64,000 nucleotides of DNA from Candidatus Aalborgicola bjergmarkensis (GCA_016708725.1 JADJFE010000004.1:62001-126000); one strand, 5' to 3'. Positions 1-8,280 are shown, counted from the first letter of the stretch. The notes: a model not told the origin generated them from the letters alone. Made by a program: numbers and translations.

Positions 1-65
1 TGGACGCGCCAACATCAAAAGTCATTTCCTCAATGGAGACTGTCTTTTGGGGTTTGCCAAACATG
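1..65 (-). pseudogene. 3' part of AbrB/MazE-type antitoxin gene, split by IS607 copy 1
   Basis: Read leftward from the insertion junction, these bases continue the reading frame of the antitoxin whose first 53 codons lie at 2350-2508. Removing the IS joins AAG-GG to C-ATG and restores Lys-Gly-Met-Phe-Gly-Lys, as expected in the C-terminal tail of SpoVT/AbrB-fold antitoxins. The frame is still open at the left window edge, so the true end and any partner toxin lie outside. Seen: frame continuity. Inferred: that this is one interrupted gene. Confidence 0.75.
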
Positions 66-1728
66 CCGTTCCTAAAACCATAGACAAATGTCCCATCGCT
101 AAAACGGGACATCCGGCCAGACGTTCCCCGAACAGTTTTGGGAACGATTCGCGCCACGGGATCGCGCCGTGGAATTCCAGATAGGACACACTCCCGGACT
201 TGCGAGCGGGAGAGGTGGTGGGAGCGGTTTTATGCGCTCCACACCGGAAGTGCGCTACATGCGCCGCTTTGAGACTTGTCCTGACCTTCGACCAGAACGA
301 CCACACATGCTTCGCCCGATTCCTTGCAGGTAGGGCGAAGGTGACATAGCCGCCGTTGCGGGTTGGAACAAGGCCCACCCGCACGGTCGAACGTTCGGAC
401 AATCCCAATCCTCGACGGGCGATGGCGTAAGCCGCGCCCTGATGTACGGAAATGCCTTTTGCCTGGGCGTAATTGACCGCCCCGATGACCGACGTATACG
501 CCGGATTGACTTCGATGACTTCAATGCCTGCACGAAATGCCGCCGCCTTGATGCTTGAAGCCACCCTGTTGCAGGCAAACGAAGATAGGAGTCGCGCCTG
601 CTTGGGATCGGTGGTTTCCAGTTCAGCCTTTTTCTTCTGGAAGTTCAGCATCTCCAGCACAATGGGCTTGCCCGCAGCCTGTGCCTGGGCTGCAATGGAT
701 ACCGCCGCATTCCCAATGAGCGCTTTGGCCTGGTCTTGTGTCTTGCCGTAGGTGATGAGATCAACACGCCGCGTGCCAATCAGGTTGCCAAAACGATCCG
801 TTTCCGACACAGCCAGATGGTCGGCATTGACATCAATGCCAATGGCCCCAAGTTCTTGCCTGGAAACCTGTTCGACTGCTCGCGCCTCGACACTGACAAA
901 TATCCGCCAGCCTTTGTCGTCTCGAACGAAGCGGTAACTCAGCGCCGTACCGATCCGTTTGACAATTGGCTTACCGTCTTTGGTTGTGCTGTGAATGCGT
1001 TTACTGCTGCCCAATGCAGCAACAATCTGTTCTTGTCCGTAAGCAAAGCGAACGCCAGGGATGCTCAGATGCTTGCCGTTTTGCGCCACGCGCAAGGGCA
1101 GGCGCAGTTGCAAATTCAGCGTCCCATCTGGCGCTAGCGTTGCCTGACAGCCTTGGCATCCTGCCGTTTCATCCTGACTGCCCAGGACAAAGAACTGACT
1201 GGACCGCGCCCGGCTCCAATCAGCCTTCCATTCGTCATGGTTGGCATAGCCATTGGCATCGAGATCAAACTGTGCATGAAACAGCTTTTTGCTACCAAAG
1301 CACAGGCGCACGGTACCAGCCTTCTCGTCGGCCTTGAGTGCCGCGAGCCGGTTTTGCAGTGTTGCCAAGCGCCGTTTCTTCTGGTGCAGCTTGTTGGAAC
1401 CAGGTGCCTTCGTCTCCAGTCTTGCGACAACCTTGGACGCTTTGCGGATACGCTTTTCGGCCTCGGCAATCAGTTCTGGGCGACGTTCCTTGATCGAGTC
1501 GATCTTGCCTTCAAGTCCTATGCGTATCGCATTGAACTGGCGCGCAGAGATGCCAAACCGAGGCTGAAATTCCCGTTTGAGGTCGTTGAGCGAGTCGCCA
1601 GCCTGGATCGCCGCGAACAGACCGCGCTCGGCCTGTCCATACAAAGCGGCGTAAGCGTCCAGGATAGCCGCCTGTTCTGGCGTCAGCTCAGGGCGCGTCT
1701 GGTAGGTGAAGATGGGGCGCTCACTCAT
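22..1728 (-). CDS. tnpB: TnpB-like RNA-guided nuclease family protein of IS607 copy 1
   Basis: About 568 residues from the ATG at 1728, which overlaps the end of tnpA by 8 nt. RuvC-I is seen as GIDVNADHLAV (about residue 296) and RuvC-II as IVLEMLNF (about 354). The RuvC-III position reads VHQGAAYAIARRG (about 432), with His where canonical TnpB has Asp. No CxxC zinc knuckle is visible. The frame runs off the right end of the element (66) and stops 14 codons later in flanking DNA, so any omega-RNA scaffold must overlap the coding 3' end. TnpB proteins are omega-RNA-guided nucleases that help retain IS200/IS605/IS607 elements; whether this variant cuts DNA cannot be told from sequence. Alternative: a nuclease-dead or rearranged-site TnpB. 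Confidence 0.85.
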   Translation of the reverse strand: MSERPIFTYQTRPELTPEQAAILDAYAALYGQAERGLFAAIQAGDSLNDLKREFQPRFGISARQFNAIRIGLEGKIDSIKERRPELIAEAEKRIRKASKVVARLETKAPGSNKLHQKKRRLATLQNRLAALKADEKAGTVRLCFGSKKLFHAQFDLDANGYANHDEWKADWSRARSSQFFVLGSQDETAGCQGCQATLAPDGTLNLQLRLPLRVAQNGKHLSIPGVRFAYGQEQIVAALGSSKRIHSTTKDGKPIVKRIGTALSYRFVRDDKGWRIFVSVEARAVEQVSRQELGAIGIDVNADHLAVSETDRFGNLIGTRRVDLITYGKTQDQAKALIGNAAVSIAAQAQAAGKPIVLEMLNFQKKKAELETTDPKQARLLSSFACNRVASSIKAAAFRAGIEVIEVNPAYTSVIGAVNYAQAKGISVHQGAAYAIARRGLGLSERSTVRVGLVPTRNGGYVTFALPARNRAKHVWSFWSKVRTSLKAAHVAHFRCGAHKTAPTTSPARKSGSVSYLEFHGAIPWRESFPKLFGERLAGCPVLAMGHLSMVLGTACLANPKRQSPLRK

Positions 1729-2349
1729 GCACTGCCTCTTGCATGGCATCGAGTGCTTTCTGTGCCCGATTCTTGGCCGAGCGCTTGCCGTAGAGTCTGG
1801 CGCACATCGAAACAATCACTTCGTGCAGGTCGCGCACAATGTCATCGGTCACTTCCTCGGACTCCATGACAAGCAACTTGCGTCCCTGGGCCGAAAGCGC
1901 AGATTCGACATACTCAAATCCAAAACGCATGAGCCGATCCCGATGTTCAACCAGGATGGTTTGCGCTGTAGTGCTGGCCAGGAGCCGCATCATGCCTTTG
2001 CGGTGTCCGTCGAGGCCGGAGCCTACTTCTTTGACTGCATCGACAATGGTCATTTTGTTGGCAATGGCGTATTCCGTAAGACGTGACAATTGACGATCAA
2101 GGTCACTCTTTTGGTCGCTGCTGGAAACCCTGGCGTAAAGCGCCACACCATTTACTTTGGGCTTGGCATCCACCACTACCGTTCCTGTTGGAAGCTGATG
2201 CGCAGGGACTGGCAATGTCTTGGCCTTCCACATGCGCCATGCGGTTTTGTAGCTTATTCCTTGCAGCTCGGCCCATACGCTTAATTTCATGGCGCAACTA
2301 TAGCATCTTTGGCTATATTTGTCCATAAATTATTCAGCTGCTGACAACC
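66..2349 (-). mobile_element. IS607-family insertion sequence, copy 1 (tnpA + tnpB)
   Basis: Element with a serine-recombinase transposase and a TnpB gene, both leftward. The ends were set by comparison with copies 2 and 3: the right end reads GGAACGG and the left end GGGTTnnCAGCAGCTGAA-like. There are no terminal inverted repeats and no target duplication beyond the shared GG dinucleotide, which is what the IS607 family does (crossover at a 2-bp GG core). Removing it restores an AbrB-type antitoxin frame exactly. It is the most complete of the three copies in the window. Confidence 0.85.
1721..2290 (-). CDS. tnpA: IS607-type serine recombinase (transposase TnpA)
   Basis: 189 residues. The N-terminus has a MerR-like DNA-binding segment ([20 protein letters not shown]). 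A resolvase-type catalytic domain follows: [18 protein letters not shown] carries the nucleophilic Ser and conserved Arg/Asp, and [12 protein letters not shown] is the typical later motif. An N-terminal HTH before the catalytic domain is the hallmark of IS607 transposases. The ATG at 2290 was chosen because the family begins with MKL-S-x-W and the upstream extension crosses the element end. It overlaps tnpB, so translation is probably coupled. No defect is seen, so this copy may still move and could act on copies 2 and 3. Confidence 0.9.
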   Translation of the reverse strand: MKLSVWAELQGISYKTAWRMWKAKTLPVPAHQLPTGTVVVDAKPKVNGVALYARVSSSDQKSDLDRQLSRLTEYAIANKMTIVDAVKEVGSGLDGHRKGMMRLLASTTAQTILVEHRDRLMRFGFEYVESALSAQGRKLLVMESEEVTDDIVRDLHEVIVSMCARLYGKRSAKNRAQKALDAMQEAVHE

Positions 2350-2508
2350 CTTCAACGCCGTCACCTCGCTGGTAGCCGCCACAAATTCGTAGCGACCCGG
2401 CGCAATCTGCACGAACTCCACGCGATCCCCTGTTTCCAACTTGAGCGCATTGCGGACCTCAACGGGAATGGTGATCTGTCCTTTGGACGTAAGTGTTGCA
2501 CTGGTCAC
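2350..2508 (-). pseudogene. AbrB/MazE-type antitoxin, 5' part, truncated by IS607
   Basis: 53 codons from a GTG start (2508) with an AAAGGAG ribosome site just upstream. The residues [22 protein letters not shown] form a standard swapped-hairpin SpoVT/AbrB DNA-binding domain of the kind paired with PIN or MazF toxins. The frame enters IS607 copy 1 after Lys-53 and would end with IS-encoded residues at 2287. The rest of the original gene is at 1-65. Its partner is not in the window. An inverted repeat just upstream is a likely autoregulatory site. Confidence 0.85.
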
Positions 2509-2527
2509 AGGGGACTCCTTTGCGATG

Positions 2528-2545
2528 CCTTACTTTATGGTAAGG
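2528..2545. promoter_or_regulatory. Inverted repeat upstream of the AbrB-type antitoxin
   Basis: CCTTAC-TTTATG-GTAAGG: perfect 6-bp arms with a 6-bp spacer, about 20 bp upstream of the GTG start. AbrB/MazE antitoxins normally bind such repeats to repress their own operon. Binding is inferred. Confidence 0.5.
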
Positions 2546-2643
2546 AGTATACGGGGCTGCCGGGTGGCTTCACGCTGCATCCTTTACGCTCAGAGGCAGT
2601 CATGCGGGATAAGCGGAGGTCGCGTGCCTCCTGACCCGTTCGG

Positions 2644-4137
2644 TTAACTCCGGATTTGCCGCAGCTGTTCCCGTTCGCTATCGTTGATCAGGTCAACGTT
2701 GTACAAATGTTCGACCAATGCAGTAACCCCCATTCCCACCTCGCCAGCCAAGACACGAACCGCCCCGGTGCTGATTGCACCATCGACAAACTTCTGCCGG
2801 ATGGCGGAAGGTGGTGCAAGGAACATCGCGGCAAAAGCATTGGCTCGCTTTTCCGTGCGGGCTGCTGCCCATGGGCCGCTCACATGCGAAAGCTTTCTGG
2901 CTCTCGTCCGGTCGTAAAGAATATGGCACAACTCGTGGGCCAGGGTGAATCGTTTGCCTGCTTCATTGTTGTTGTAAAAGCTGGTCGTATTGACGAGGAT
3001 TGCCGGAGCGAAGCCACTACCCGCGACGGCCACACCACGTATAGCGCTTGTATCGAACGCCTCCTCCACCACCTTGATGCCCAGTTCGGCCAAAACTGCT
3101 TGCATATCGACAAGCACCTGATCAGGCGCAATGCCAAGTTCATAGCGACAATCTTCGGCGAGTCGGTAGCCTTCCTGATGAGGCAGGGACCACGCTACGC
3201 TGTCCGGATTATTCACCAGGGCGGACAGCGCAGTGGATTCAGCCTGGCCTTGCTGGGCGGCAAGAAAGCCCATAATGCGCCGCAGGTCGGATTGCTCCAG
3301 GTCTACGTTCAAGCCACCAAACATCAACACCGCAGAATCGAGCGCCTCGATCACAGGCAGGCCGACGGCAAGCTTCTGGTCCGTCACAAAGCCGGTAGAT
3401 TTTCGTATCTCATCCAGCAGGTAGTGAATTCGTGCGCTGACGTACCGCTGCTCCATCTGGCTAATCGGTGTCTCCTGCAACTGGACAAATCGATTCTTGA
3501 GATCGGCAATGACGGCTTGGTCGGCATCGTTCGTTGCCGGTGCGGATTGTGTCGCCCATTCCAGAAATTGCCAAAGCGGTTTGGCGACGGCGCTGACCGG
3601 TAGCAGCGCATAGCCAGGAACAAGTGTCAGGAAAAAATCAGCCGGTGCGTACACGGGCTGGCGGGCAAGCCAGGAAATCTCGATGTCATCCGCAACGCGA
3701 CGAAAATAAATATCCGGATAAATGGCGCTGGAATCCGCTGCCCGCAACGCATGCCGACTCCACCAGGCATGGATCGCCTGATACGCCTTGCGATCCGTTT
3801 CATCGGGCGAGGCGATGGTTCTCTCCAGCGCAAAAAGCGTTGCCACGGCAGCAGGTTGCCCGGACTTGTCCGGCCAGGCAAAACTTTCCTCATGGAAAAG
3901 CCAGGTCCAGTTGCGGACAAACCAGTCGATGACCGGCGACAGATACCACGACACATGGTCGCAAAGTTCGCCACGGAAGCGATATTCCGTCAGCACCTGA
4001 CGGCCAACCGTGATGCGCAGTTCGCCGGTGGACCAGCCTTCTGCCAACGGCAGGTGGTCGCGTGTTTCGGTGTCTTTGGACCATTTTGCGGCGATCTCGA
4101 ATTGCTCGGTAGCACCAAAGCGAATGAAATTGTTCAT
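2644..4137 (-). CDS. ImmA/IrrE-family metallo-endopeptidase
   Basis: 497 residues. The C-terminal third holds the zinc-peptidase motif FTLAHELCHILYDR (HExxH at about residue 399) and a downstream glutamate in EKRANAFAAMFLAP, diagnostic of the ImmA/IrrE family (COG2856). The N-terminal about 330 residues are unlike the usual short HTH-IrrE proteins and are not recognised. ImmA and IrrE proteins cleave XRE- or DdrO-type repressors after a stress cue. The gene overlaps the 133-aa gene upstream by ATGA, so the two are translationally coupled and probably act as a pair. The substrate is unknown, and no XRE repressor lies next to it. Chromosomal regulator or defence/toxin module are both possible. 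Confidence 0.8.
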   Translation of the reverse strand: MNNFIRFGATEQFEIAAKWSKDTETRDHLPLAEGWSTGELRITVGRQVLTEYRFRGELCDHVSWYLSPVIDWFVRNWTWLFHEESFAWPDKSGQPAAVATLFALERTIASPDETDRKAYQAIHAWWSRHALRAADSSAIYPDIYFRRVADDIEISWLARQPVYAPADFFLTLVPGYALLPVSAVAKPLWQFLEWATQSAPATNDADQAVIADLKNRFVQLQETPISQMEQRYVSARIHYLLDEIRKSTGFVTDQKLAVGLPVIEALDSAVLMFGGLNVDLEQSDLRRIMGFLAAQQGQAESTALSALVNNPDSVAWSLPHQEGYRLAEDCRYELGIAPDQVLVDMQAVLAELGIKVVEEAFDTSAIRGVAVAGSGFAPAILVNTTSFYNNNEAGKRFTLAHELCHILYDRTRARKLSHVSGPWAAARTEKRANAFAAMFLAPPSAIRQKFVDGAISTGAVRVLAGEVGMGVTALVEHLYNVDLINDSEREQLRQIRS

Positions 4138-4535
4138 GGTTCGTCGCTATCCAAAGCCCAGCGAATGTCGTTCTTATCGCTCTGCTTGTACAGCCTGATT
4201 TCTCGCCCCGACACCTTTTTCTCCCGAAGCCATTGATTCAGGATCGAAGGCGGTACGCTTTCCCAAGGGACGGGGAAACCATGCCATGAGCCATCCCTCG
4301 TTGGTTTTGCCTCGAAGGCAATCCCCCGTGCGGTTGCAAAATATCGCCCATCGGTCCAAACCGTTGCGCTGTTGAACAGTTGGTGCGCCACGGTCTCATC
4401 CCATGGATGATTGAATGGGTCACCGTTAAATCCACTATCAATAGCGGTATGCGTCCACTCGGGGCAAAGCGTACCTTTGCGCCCCGTGCTTGGGCGATCC
4501 TTGTGTTTCAACGAGCCGCGATAAAGTGAAGTCAT
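4134..4535 (-). CDS. Hypothetical protein, coupled to the ImmA/IrrE gene
   Basis: 133 residues, soluble, with no signal peptide or membrane segment and rich in Trp and charged residues (WTHTAID, DGSWHGFPVPWESVPP). No family recognised. Its start overlaps the cobU stop (ATGA), and its own stop overlaps the ImmA/IrrE start (ATGA). The C-terminal stretch ILNQWLREKKVSGREIRLYK could be a small DNA- or protein-binding helix pair. Function is inferred only from the coupling: a partner, regulator or substrate of the peptidase. Confidence 0.75.
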   Translation of the reverse strand: MTSLYRGSLKHKDRPSTGRKGTLCPEWTHTAIDSGFNGDPFNHPWDETVAHQLFNSATVWTDGRYFATARGIAFEAKPTRDGSWHGFPVPWESVPPSILNQWLREKKVSGREIRLYKQSDKNDIRWALDSDEP

Positions 4536-5173
4536 TCTGCCGATAAGTCAATGCCAGTTTGCACAAGTCTACCAGTGTGGCTAGCGAATGCCTTCTTTAC
4601 CGTCAGGGGCAGTCCAGCCACCATGAGCGTGACGCGCTGGCACCGCCGCGCCACGTCCTGGTTGAGCTGGCCCAGGGCATCGATAAAGGCGCGTACCTGT
4701 TCCCCCAAGGGAATCACGCCCAGCCCGATTTCGTTGCCGACCAGCACCAAAGGGCCGGGCGTTGTGCCGATTACTCCCAAAAAAGTAGCTGTGTCCGCAC
4801 GATCCACAGGGGATAGCGGCTGATTTTGCGCAGAATCGGCGGGCATGAGCCGATTGGTGAGCCACAGCGTCAGGCAGTCCACCACCACCAGCGTATCGGG
4901 CTGGCTGTACCGACCAATCGCTTCGGCCAGGGCCAGCGGCTCTTCCGCCGTCACCATGCCCGGCACGCGCAGGGCGCGGTCTTGCTGGTGGCGGTGAATG
5001 CGCGCGCGCATCTCGTCATCCCAAGCCTGGGCGGTGGCAATCAGCACGGCGCGATGACCGGGCGACGCCGCCAACCAGCTCCGGGCCAGCATTTCGGCGC
5101 GGCGCGACTTGCCGCTTTTCTGGCCGCCCAGGATCAATTCGCTGCGACAGACCGTGGACGTGGACACCGACAC
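4532..5173 (-). CDS. cobU: Bifunctional adenosylcobinamide kinase / guanylyltransferase
   Basis: 213 residues. Walker A GGQKSGKS at residues 16-23, the RIHRHQQDR segment near 60 (family His used for guanylate transfer), and a Walker B-like VVVDCLTLWLTN. CobU/CobP phosphorylates adenosylcobinamide and loads GMP to give adenosylcobinamide-GDP in assembly of the B12 lower loop. The start lies 2 nt beyond the btuB stop, so the gene shares the riboswitch-controlled transcript. Full length for the family. The coupling of two unrelated genes to its 3' end is unusual. Confidence 0.93.
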   Translation of the reverse strand: MSVSTSTVCRSELILGGQKSGKSRRAEMLARSWLAASPGHRAVLIATAQAWDDEMRARIHRHQQDRALRVPGMVTAEEPLALAEAIGRYSQPDTLVVVDCLTLWLTNRLMPADSAQNQPLSPVDRADTATFLGVIGTTPGPLVLVGNEIGLGVIPLGEQVRAFIDALGQLNQDVARRCQRVTLMVAGLPLTVKKAFASHTGRLVQTGIDLSAE

Positions 5174-5175
5174 CG

Positions 5176-7110
5176 TTACAGGTTCCAGTTCAGGGACACA
5201 AACAGGTTGCGCCCCGGCATGGAAAAACCGTTGGCCAGCATGTACTGCGCATCGGTCAGGTTGTTGGCGCGTGCCAGCAGCGACAAGTCCTTGCGCAGCT
5301 TCCAGTTAGCACCCACGTTGAGCAAGGTGTAGCCCGGCAGCAGGTCGCGCCCGCTGAACGCCAGGTTGTTGTCCTCGCGGTCGGTGGAGAGCCGCAGTTC
5401 GCCAAACACGCTCACGGCAGCGTCGAGTTGCCGGGTCACGCGCGCATTGAGGACATGGTGTGCGATGCGCACCAGACGCAGGTCGTCTTGTGCAGAGACG
5501 CTGGAATTACTGGAGTAGGAGCGTGGATCGGCGTAGTCATACGCCAGACTCAAGCTGGTATGGTCCAGCTGCACGTCGCCCGTGAGCGTGACGCCACGCA
5601 GCGCCGCCCTGGAGCTTTGCACATTGGTCGAGGGCACGATGAAGCCCTGAATATCGTTGTGGTAGACCACAGCGCCCAGCGAAACATTGTCCCGCTGGTA
5701 CTTCAGACCCGCCTCGCTGGCACGGTTGCGCTGTGGCTGCAGGGCCGGGTTGCCAAAGCTGGGGTAGTAGAGCTGGTTGAAGCTGGGCGCTTGAAAGCTG
5801 CTGCCCGCGCTGGCCACAGCGCGCAAGGCGTTGGTGATGCGGTAGCCGCCGGAAAGCGACCAGTTGTTGACGTTGCCAAACTGCGAGTTGTCGTCATTAC
5901 GCACCACCGCCAGAACGTTCCAGACCGGGCGGTTAAAGGCATAGGACACCAAGGCGCTGCGGACATCGCGGCTGGTTTCGGTGTAGGCGGTGTTGCTGTC
6001 CACGCTCTCGTTGCGGTTTTCCAGTATGAGCGAAAGCACGTCCTTGTCCAGGCTGATGTCGTTTTGCCAACTGACTTGGCTGCGGCGCGTGTTGAACCGG
6101 GTGGCGCCGCCGGAGGCACCGTCGCTGATACGAAAGTAGTCGCCCAGTGACTGGTCTTCGCTGTGCCCCAGGGTGAGGGTGGAGCGCCAGGCTTGCTGCC
6201 ACTGCGCGCTCCACTGCAGGGTGGCATTGTTCAAACCAGACTTGGCGCGCGCATCGGCCGTTAGCGCCGTCAGGCCCAGTGGATTGGGAAAGGGCGTGGC
6301 GTCAAGGGTGTAGTTGGTATCGCTGCGCAGCAAGGCCAGGCGCAGGCTGTGGTCGCGGTGGATGCGGGCGCTGAGTTTGGCATCCACGCTGGTGGCATCA
6401 AAACCGTCCTGGTCGGGGTTGTAGTAGAGCGAAGCCGGCGTGGCAATCGCGCTGATGCCCGTTGCCATTTCACGCGATACGCCCAGGCTGTAGCCAATAG
6501 CACCTGTAGTGCCATCGGCACCCGTACTGCCCCGGATGGATGCGCCAGCTTGCTTCTGGCCGTCGCTGCCCAGGCCGATGTTGGTCAAGGCTTCCAGGTT
6601 CTTGCTGGGCGCGCGCGTGAATATCTGGATCACGCCGCCCACGGCGTCGGGTCCGTACAGGGCCGAGGCCGCACCGCGCAGGATTTCGATGCGCTCGACG
6701 CGCTCCAGCGGCAGATTTTCCAGTGCAGCGCCGCCGGATGTGGCCGAGCCCACGCGCATGCCGTCCACCAGCACCAGCGTCTGGGAGGATGAGGCGCCGC
6801 GCAAAAATAAGCCGGTGTTGGAGCGGTAGCTGCCACTGGGCGCGATCTGGACGCCAGCCTGGCTGGCCAGCACATCGCGCAGCGAGGACTGGCCCGCTTG
6901 CTCCAGTTGGACGCGGTCAATGACGGAAACGTCGGCAATCACATCGGTAATCGGTGTGGCCACACGGCTGGCGGTCACAACGCGCTCGGACAAAACGACC
7001 GTGGGCGCAGCGGACTGGGCAAGGGCAGGGAACGCGGGAAAAGCGCAGGACAAGGCCAAAGGCAGGAAAGGCAATACAGCCAGGCGCGTGCAAGGAATGC
7101 AGGATTTCAT
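5176..7110 (-). CDS. btuB: TonB-dependent vitamin B12 receptor
   Basis: 644 residues from the ATG at 7110. A signal peptide (hydrophobic VLPFLPLALSCAFPAF, cleavage near ALA-QS) is followed by a TonB-box-like segment and ERVVTASR. A plug domain follows (IDRVQLEQAGQSSLRDVLASQAGV, LVDGMRVG, RIEILRGAASALYGPDAVGGVIQI), then a 22-strand barrel ending NLFVSLNWNL. This is the outer-membrane importer of cobalamin powered by TonB-ExbBD. A cobalamin riboswitch lies in its leader and cobU follows directly, which supports B12 over another ligand. No Shine-Dalgarno is obvious at the chosen start; longer in-frame starts would run into the riboswitch. Confidence 0.92.
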   Translation of the reverse strand: MKSCIPCTRLAVLPFLPLALSCAFPAFPALAQSAAPTVVLSERVVTASRVATPITDVIADVSVIDRVQLEQAGQSSLRDVLASQAGVQIAPSGSYRSNTGLFLRGASSSQTLVLVDGMRVGSATSGGAALENLPLERVERIEILRGAASALYGPDAVGGVIQIFTRAPSKNLEALTNIGLGSDGQKQAGASIRGSTGADGTTGAIGYSLGVSREMATGISAIATPASLYYNPDQDGFDATSVDAKLSARIHRDHSLRLALLRSDTNYTLDATPFPNPLGLTALTADARAKSGLNNATLQWSAQWQQAWRSTLTLGHSEDQSLGDYFRISDGASGGATRFNTRRSQVSWQNDISLDKDVLSLILENRNESVDSNTAYTETSRDVRSALVSYAFNRPVWNVLAVVRNDDNSQFGNVNNWSLSGGYRITNALRAVASAGSSFQAPSFNQLYYPSFGNPALQPQRNRASEAGLKYQRDNVSLGAVVYHNDIQGFIVPSTNVQSSRAALRGVTLTGDVQLDHTSLSLAYDYADPRSYSSNSSVSAQDDLRLVRIAHHVLNARVTRQLDAAVSVFGELRLSTDREDNNLAFSGRDLLPGYTLLNVGANWKLRKDLSLLARANNLTDAQYMLANGFSMPGRNLFVSLNWNL

Positions 7111-7189
7111 AACAGGAGGAACCATCAAAACAAATGCCCTCGCCGTCTTCCCCGACAGCGCATGGGCGTCACGGCTGCACACCCCTTCA

Positions 7190-7300
7190 GCTATCGAAGG
7201 CGTACAACCACCGTGTTGGCAGGTATCCGGGCTGGTGGAACAACTTGCCAAGCCTTCCCAGGTGTGTGTTCAAAACACCCAGTGGCTGTGACTGGCAGCT
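7190..7300 (-). promoter_or_regulatory. Cobalamin (AdoCbl) riboswitch aptamer
   Basis: Read leftward: GCCACTG (7286-7280), GGGAAGGC, then the B12 box AGCCCGGATACCTGCC (7233-7218). These are the conserved blocks of the cobalamin aptamer in order, about 110 nt before btuB. When B12 binds, expression of btuB-cobU and probably the coupled downstream genes would fall. The boundaries are approximate; the expression platform lies between 7190 and 7110. Confidence 0.88.
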
Positions 7301-7305
7301 GAATC

Positions 7306-7338
7306 AGGAAATACAGGATTTACAGGATTTACAGGATT
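7306..7338. repeat. Short 9-bp tandem repeat
   Basis: The unit ATTTACAGG is repeated about three times with small changes, just upstream of the B12 riboswitch. The rest of the gap to 7509 shows nothing else recognisable. Confidence 0.6.
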
Positions 7339-7509
7339 CGTCCACTTGACCGTTGCGGGGGCAGCGCAGGTTAGGCCGACCGCGCACGGCAAACCCTCCT
7401 GCTTCCCTTTGAACTGCAGCATGTGAACCACGCTACGAGAACCAACGCGCGGATTTTAGCGGTTCACCGGGCCGACTTATTTCCCGGCAGAGCGGCGAGA
7501 TACTGGCGT

Positions 7510-7935
7510 TCAAGCGCCAATGTGTGCAAACTGGCGCACCTCGTTCAACAGCTCAGGGTGACGGTCCAGCAGTTGCAATAGCAGCAGCGTCGATCTGGAT
7601 GGCTGGCGGATGCCGCGTTCGTACTCGGAAAACGCATTGACCCCGCCGCCAAAGATGGCAGCGGCCTCGGCCTGTTTGAGACCCAGACGCTTGCGTGTGG
7701 CGCGCAGTTCGGCGGCTTGCTTGGCTGAATGGATGGCATCCATTGCCGCGCCTACCGCATCACTGTAGCGCTTTGCGCCCTCTGCGGTGACAAATTCAAT
7801 CTCGCCGCACTCCGGGCAGTGCCAGCCGTCAACCGCCGGGACTGTGATTGGTTCGCCCTTGTAGTTCTTTGTTGTATCGCGTGTAGCGCGCACCATTGCA
7901 GCACTTCCGCAGGCAGCGCAAGATTTTGTGTTCAT
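7510..7935 (-). CDS. mqsA: MqsA antitoxin (zinc finger + XRE), copy 1
   Basis: 141 residues. The N-terminal zinc site is CAAC (Cys6, Cys9) with WHCPECGE (Cys40, Cys43). The C-terminal XRE helix-turn-helix is LGLKQAEAAAIFGGGVNAFSEYERG, matching MqsA/YgiT. MqsA neutralises the MqsR mRNA interferase and represses its own operon. It starts 3 nt after the mqsR stop, in the toxin-first order of E. coli mqsRA. A second full copy is at 37949-38371 and a truncated one at 23915-24199. Confidence 0.92.
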   Translation of the reverse strand: MNTKSCAACGSAAMVRATRDTTKNYKGEPITVPAVDGWHCPECGEIEFVTAEGAKRYSDAVGAAMDAIHSAKQAAELRATRKRLGLKQAEAAAIFGGGVNAFSEYERGIRQPSRSTLLLLQLLDRHPELLNEVRQFAHIGA

Positions 7936-7938
7936 GGC

Positions 7939-8247
7939 TTAGTCCTCCTGGTTTTTGAACTGAACAACGACAGCACCATCCTGGAGCGTCAGCTTGACGT
8001 AGGCCACACGCCCATCAGGCAAAGGGACGTGGTAAACATCCTGCCAGATCGTGTGATTGCGGTAGGTGGTCATACTTTTTTGAAACATGGCGGGCTTCAT
8101 ACCCGCAATGGCGCCAAGCAAATCCGCATCGGATAGACCCATTGCCAGTCGATTGAACAAGGCCGTGGCGGTAAATACAAGCAGGCCATCGCGCGCAACG
8201 ATAGTCTGAATGTCAACTAGCCGGTAATGCGGTTTGTGCTTTTCCAT
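7939..8247 (-). CDS. mqsR: MqsR toxin (mRNA interferase), copy 1
   Basis: 102 residues from the ATG at 8247, close to the 98 residues of E. coli MqsR. It carries the diagnostic block FQKSMTTYRNHTIWQDVYH followed by a beta-hairpin ending VVVQFKNQ. MqsR is a RelE-fold ribosome-independent endonuclease that cuts mRNA mainly at GCU. It is co-transcribed with mqsA. A longer in-frame start at 8301 would cover the operator-like palindrome, so the inner start is preferred. Close paralogue at 38375-38683; scrap at about 14805-14900. Confidence 0.93.
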   Translation of the reverse strand: MEKHKPHYRLVDIQTIVARDGLLVFTATALFNRLAMGLSDADLLGAIAGMKPAMFQKSMTTYRNHTIWQDVYHVPLPDGRVAYVKLTLQDGAVVVQFKNQED

Positions 8248-8252
8248 GCCCA

Positions 8253-8280
8253 GGTTATAACCGAAACAGTTAATAAGGTT
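8253..8280. promoter_or_regulatory. Candidate MqsA operator, copy 1
   Basis: Perfect palindrome GGTTATAACC (8253-8262), 5 bp before the mqsR start, with a further GGTTAT half-site 14 bp beyond its AACC arm. E. coli MqsA binds AACCT(N3)AGGTT palindromes, so this is a reasonable operator. The same palindrome precedes copy 3 of mqsR (38689-38698). Confidence 0.6.

Noticed and set aside
66..2349. Reading the TnpB right-end region as a separate structured RNA gene with defined ends
   Set aside because: An omega-RNA is expected from the family, but its 5' end and fold cannot be placed from sequence alone; left as a check in the findings.
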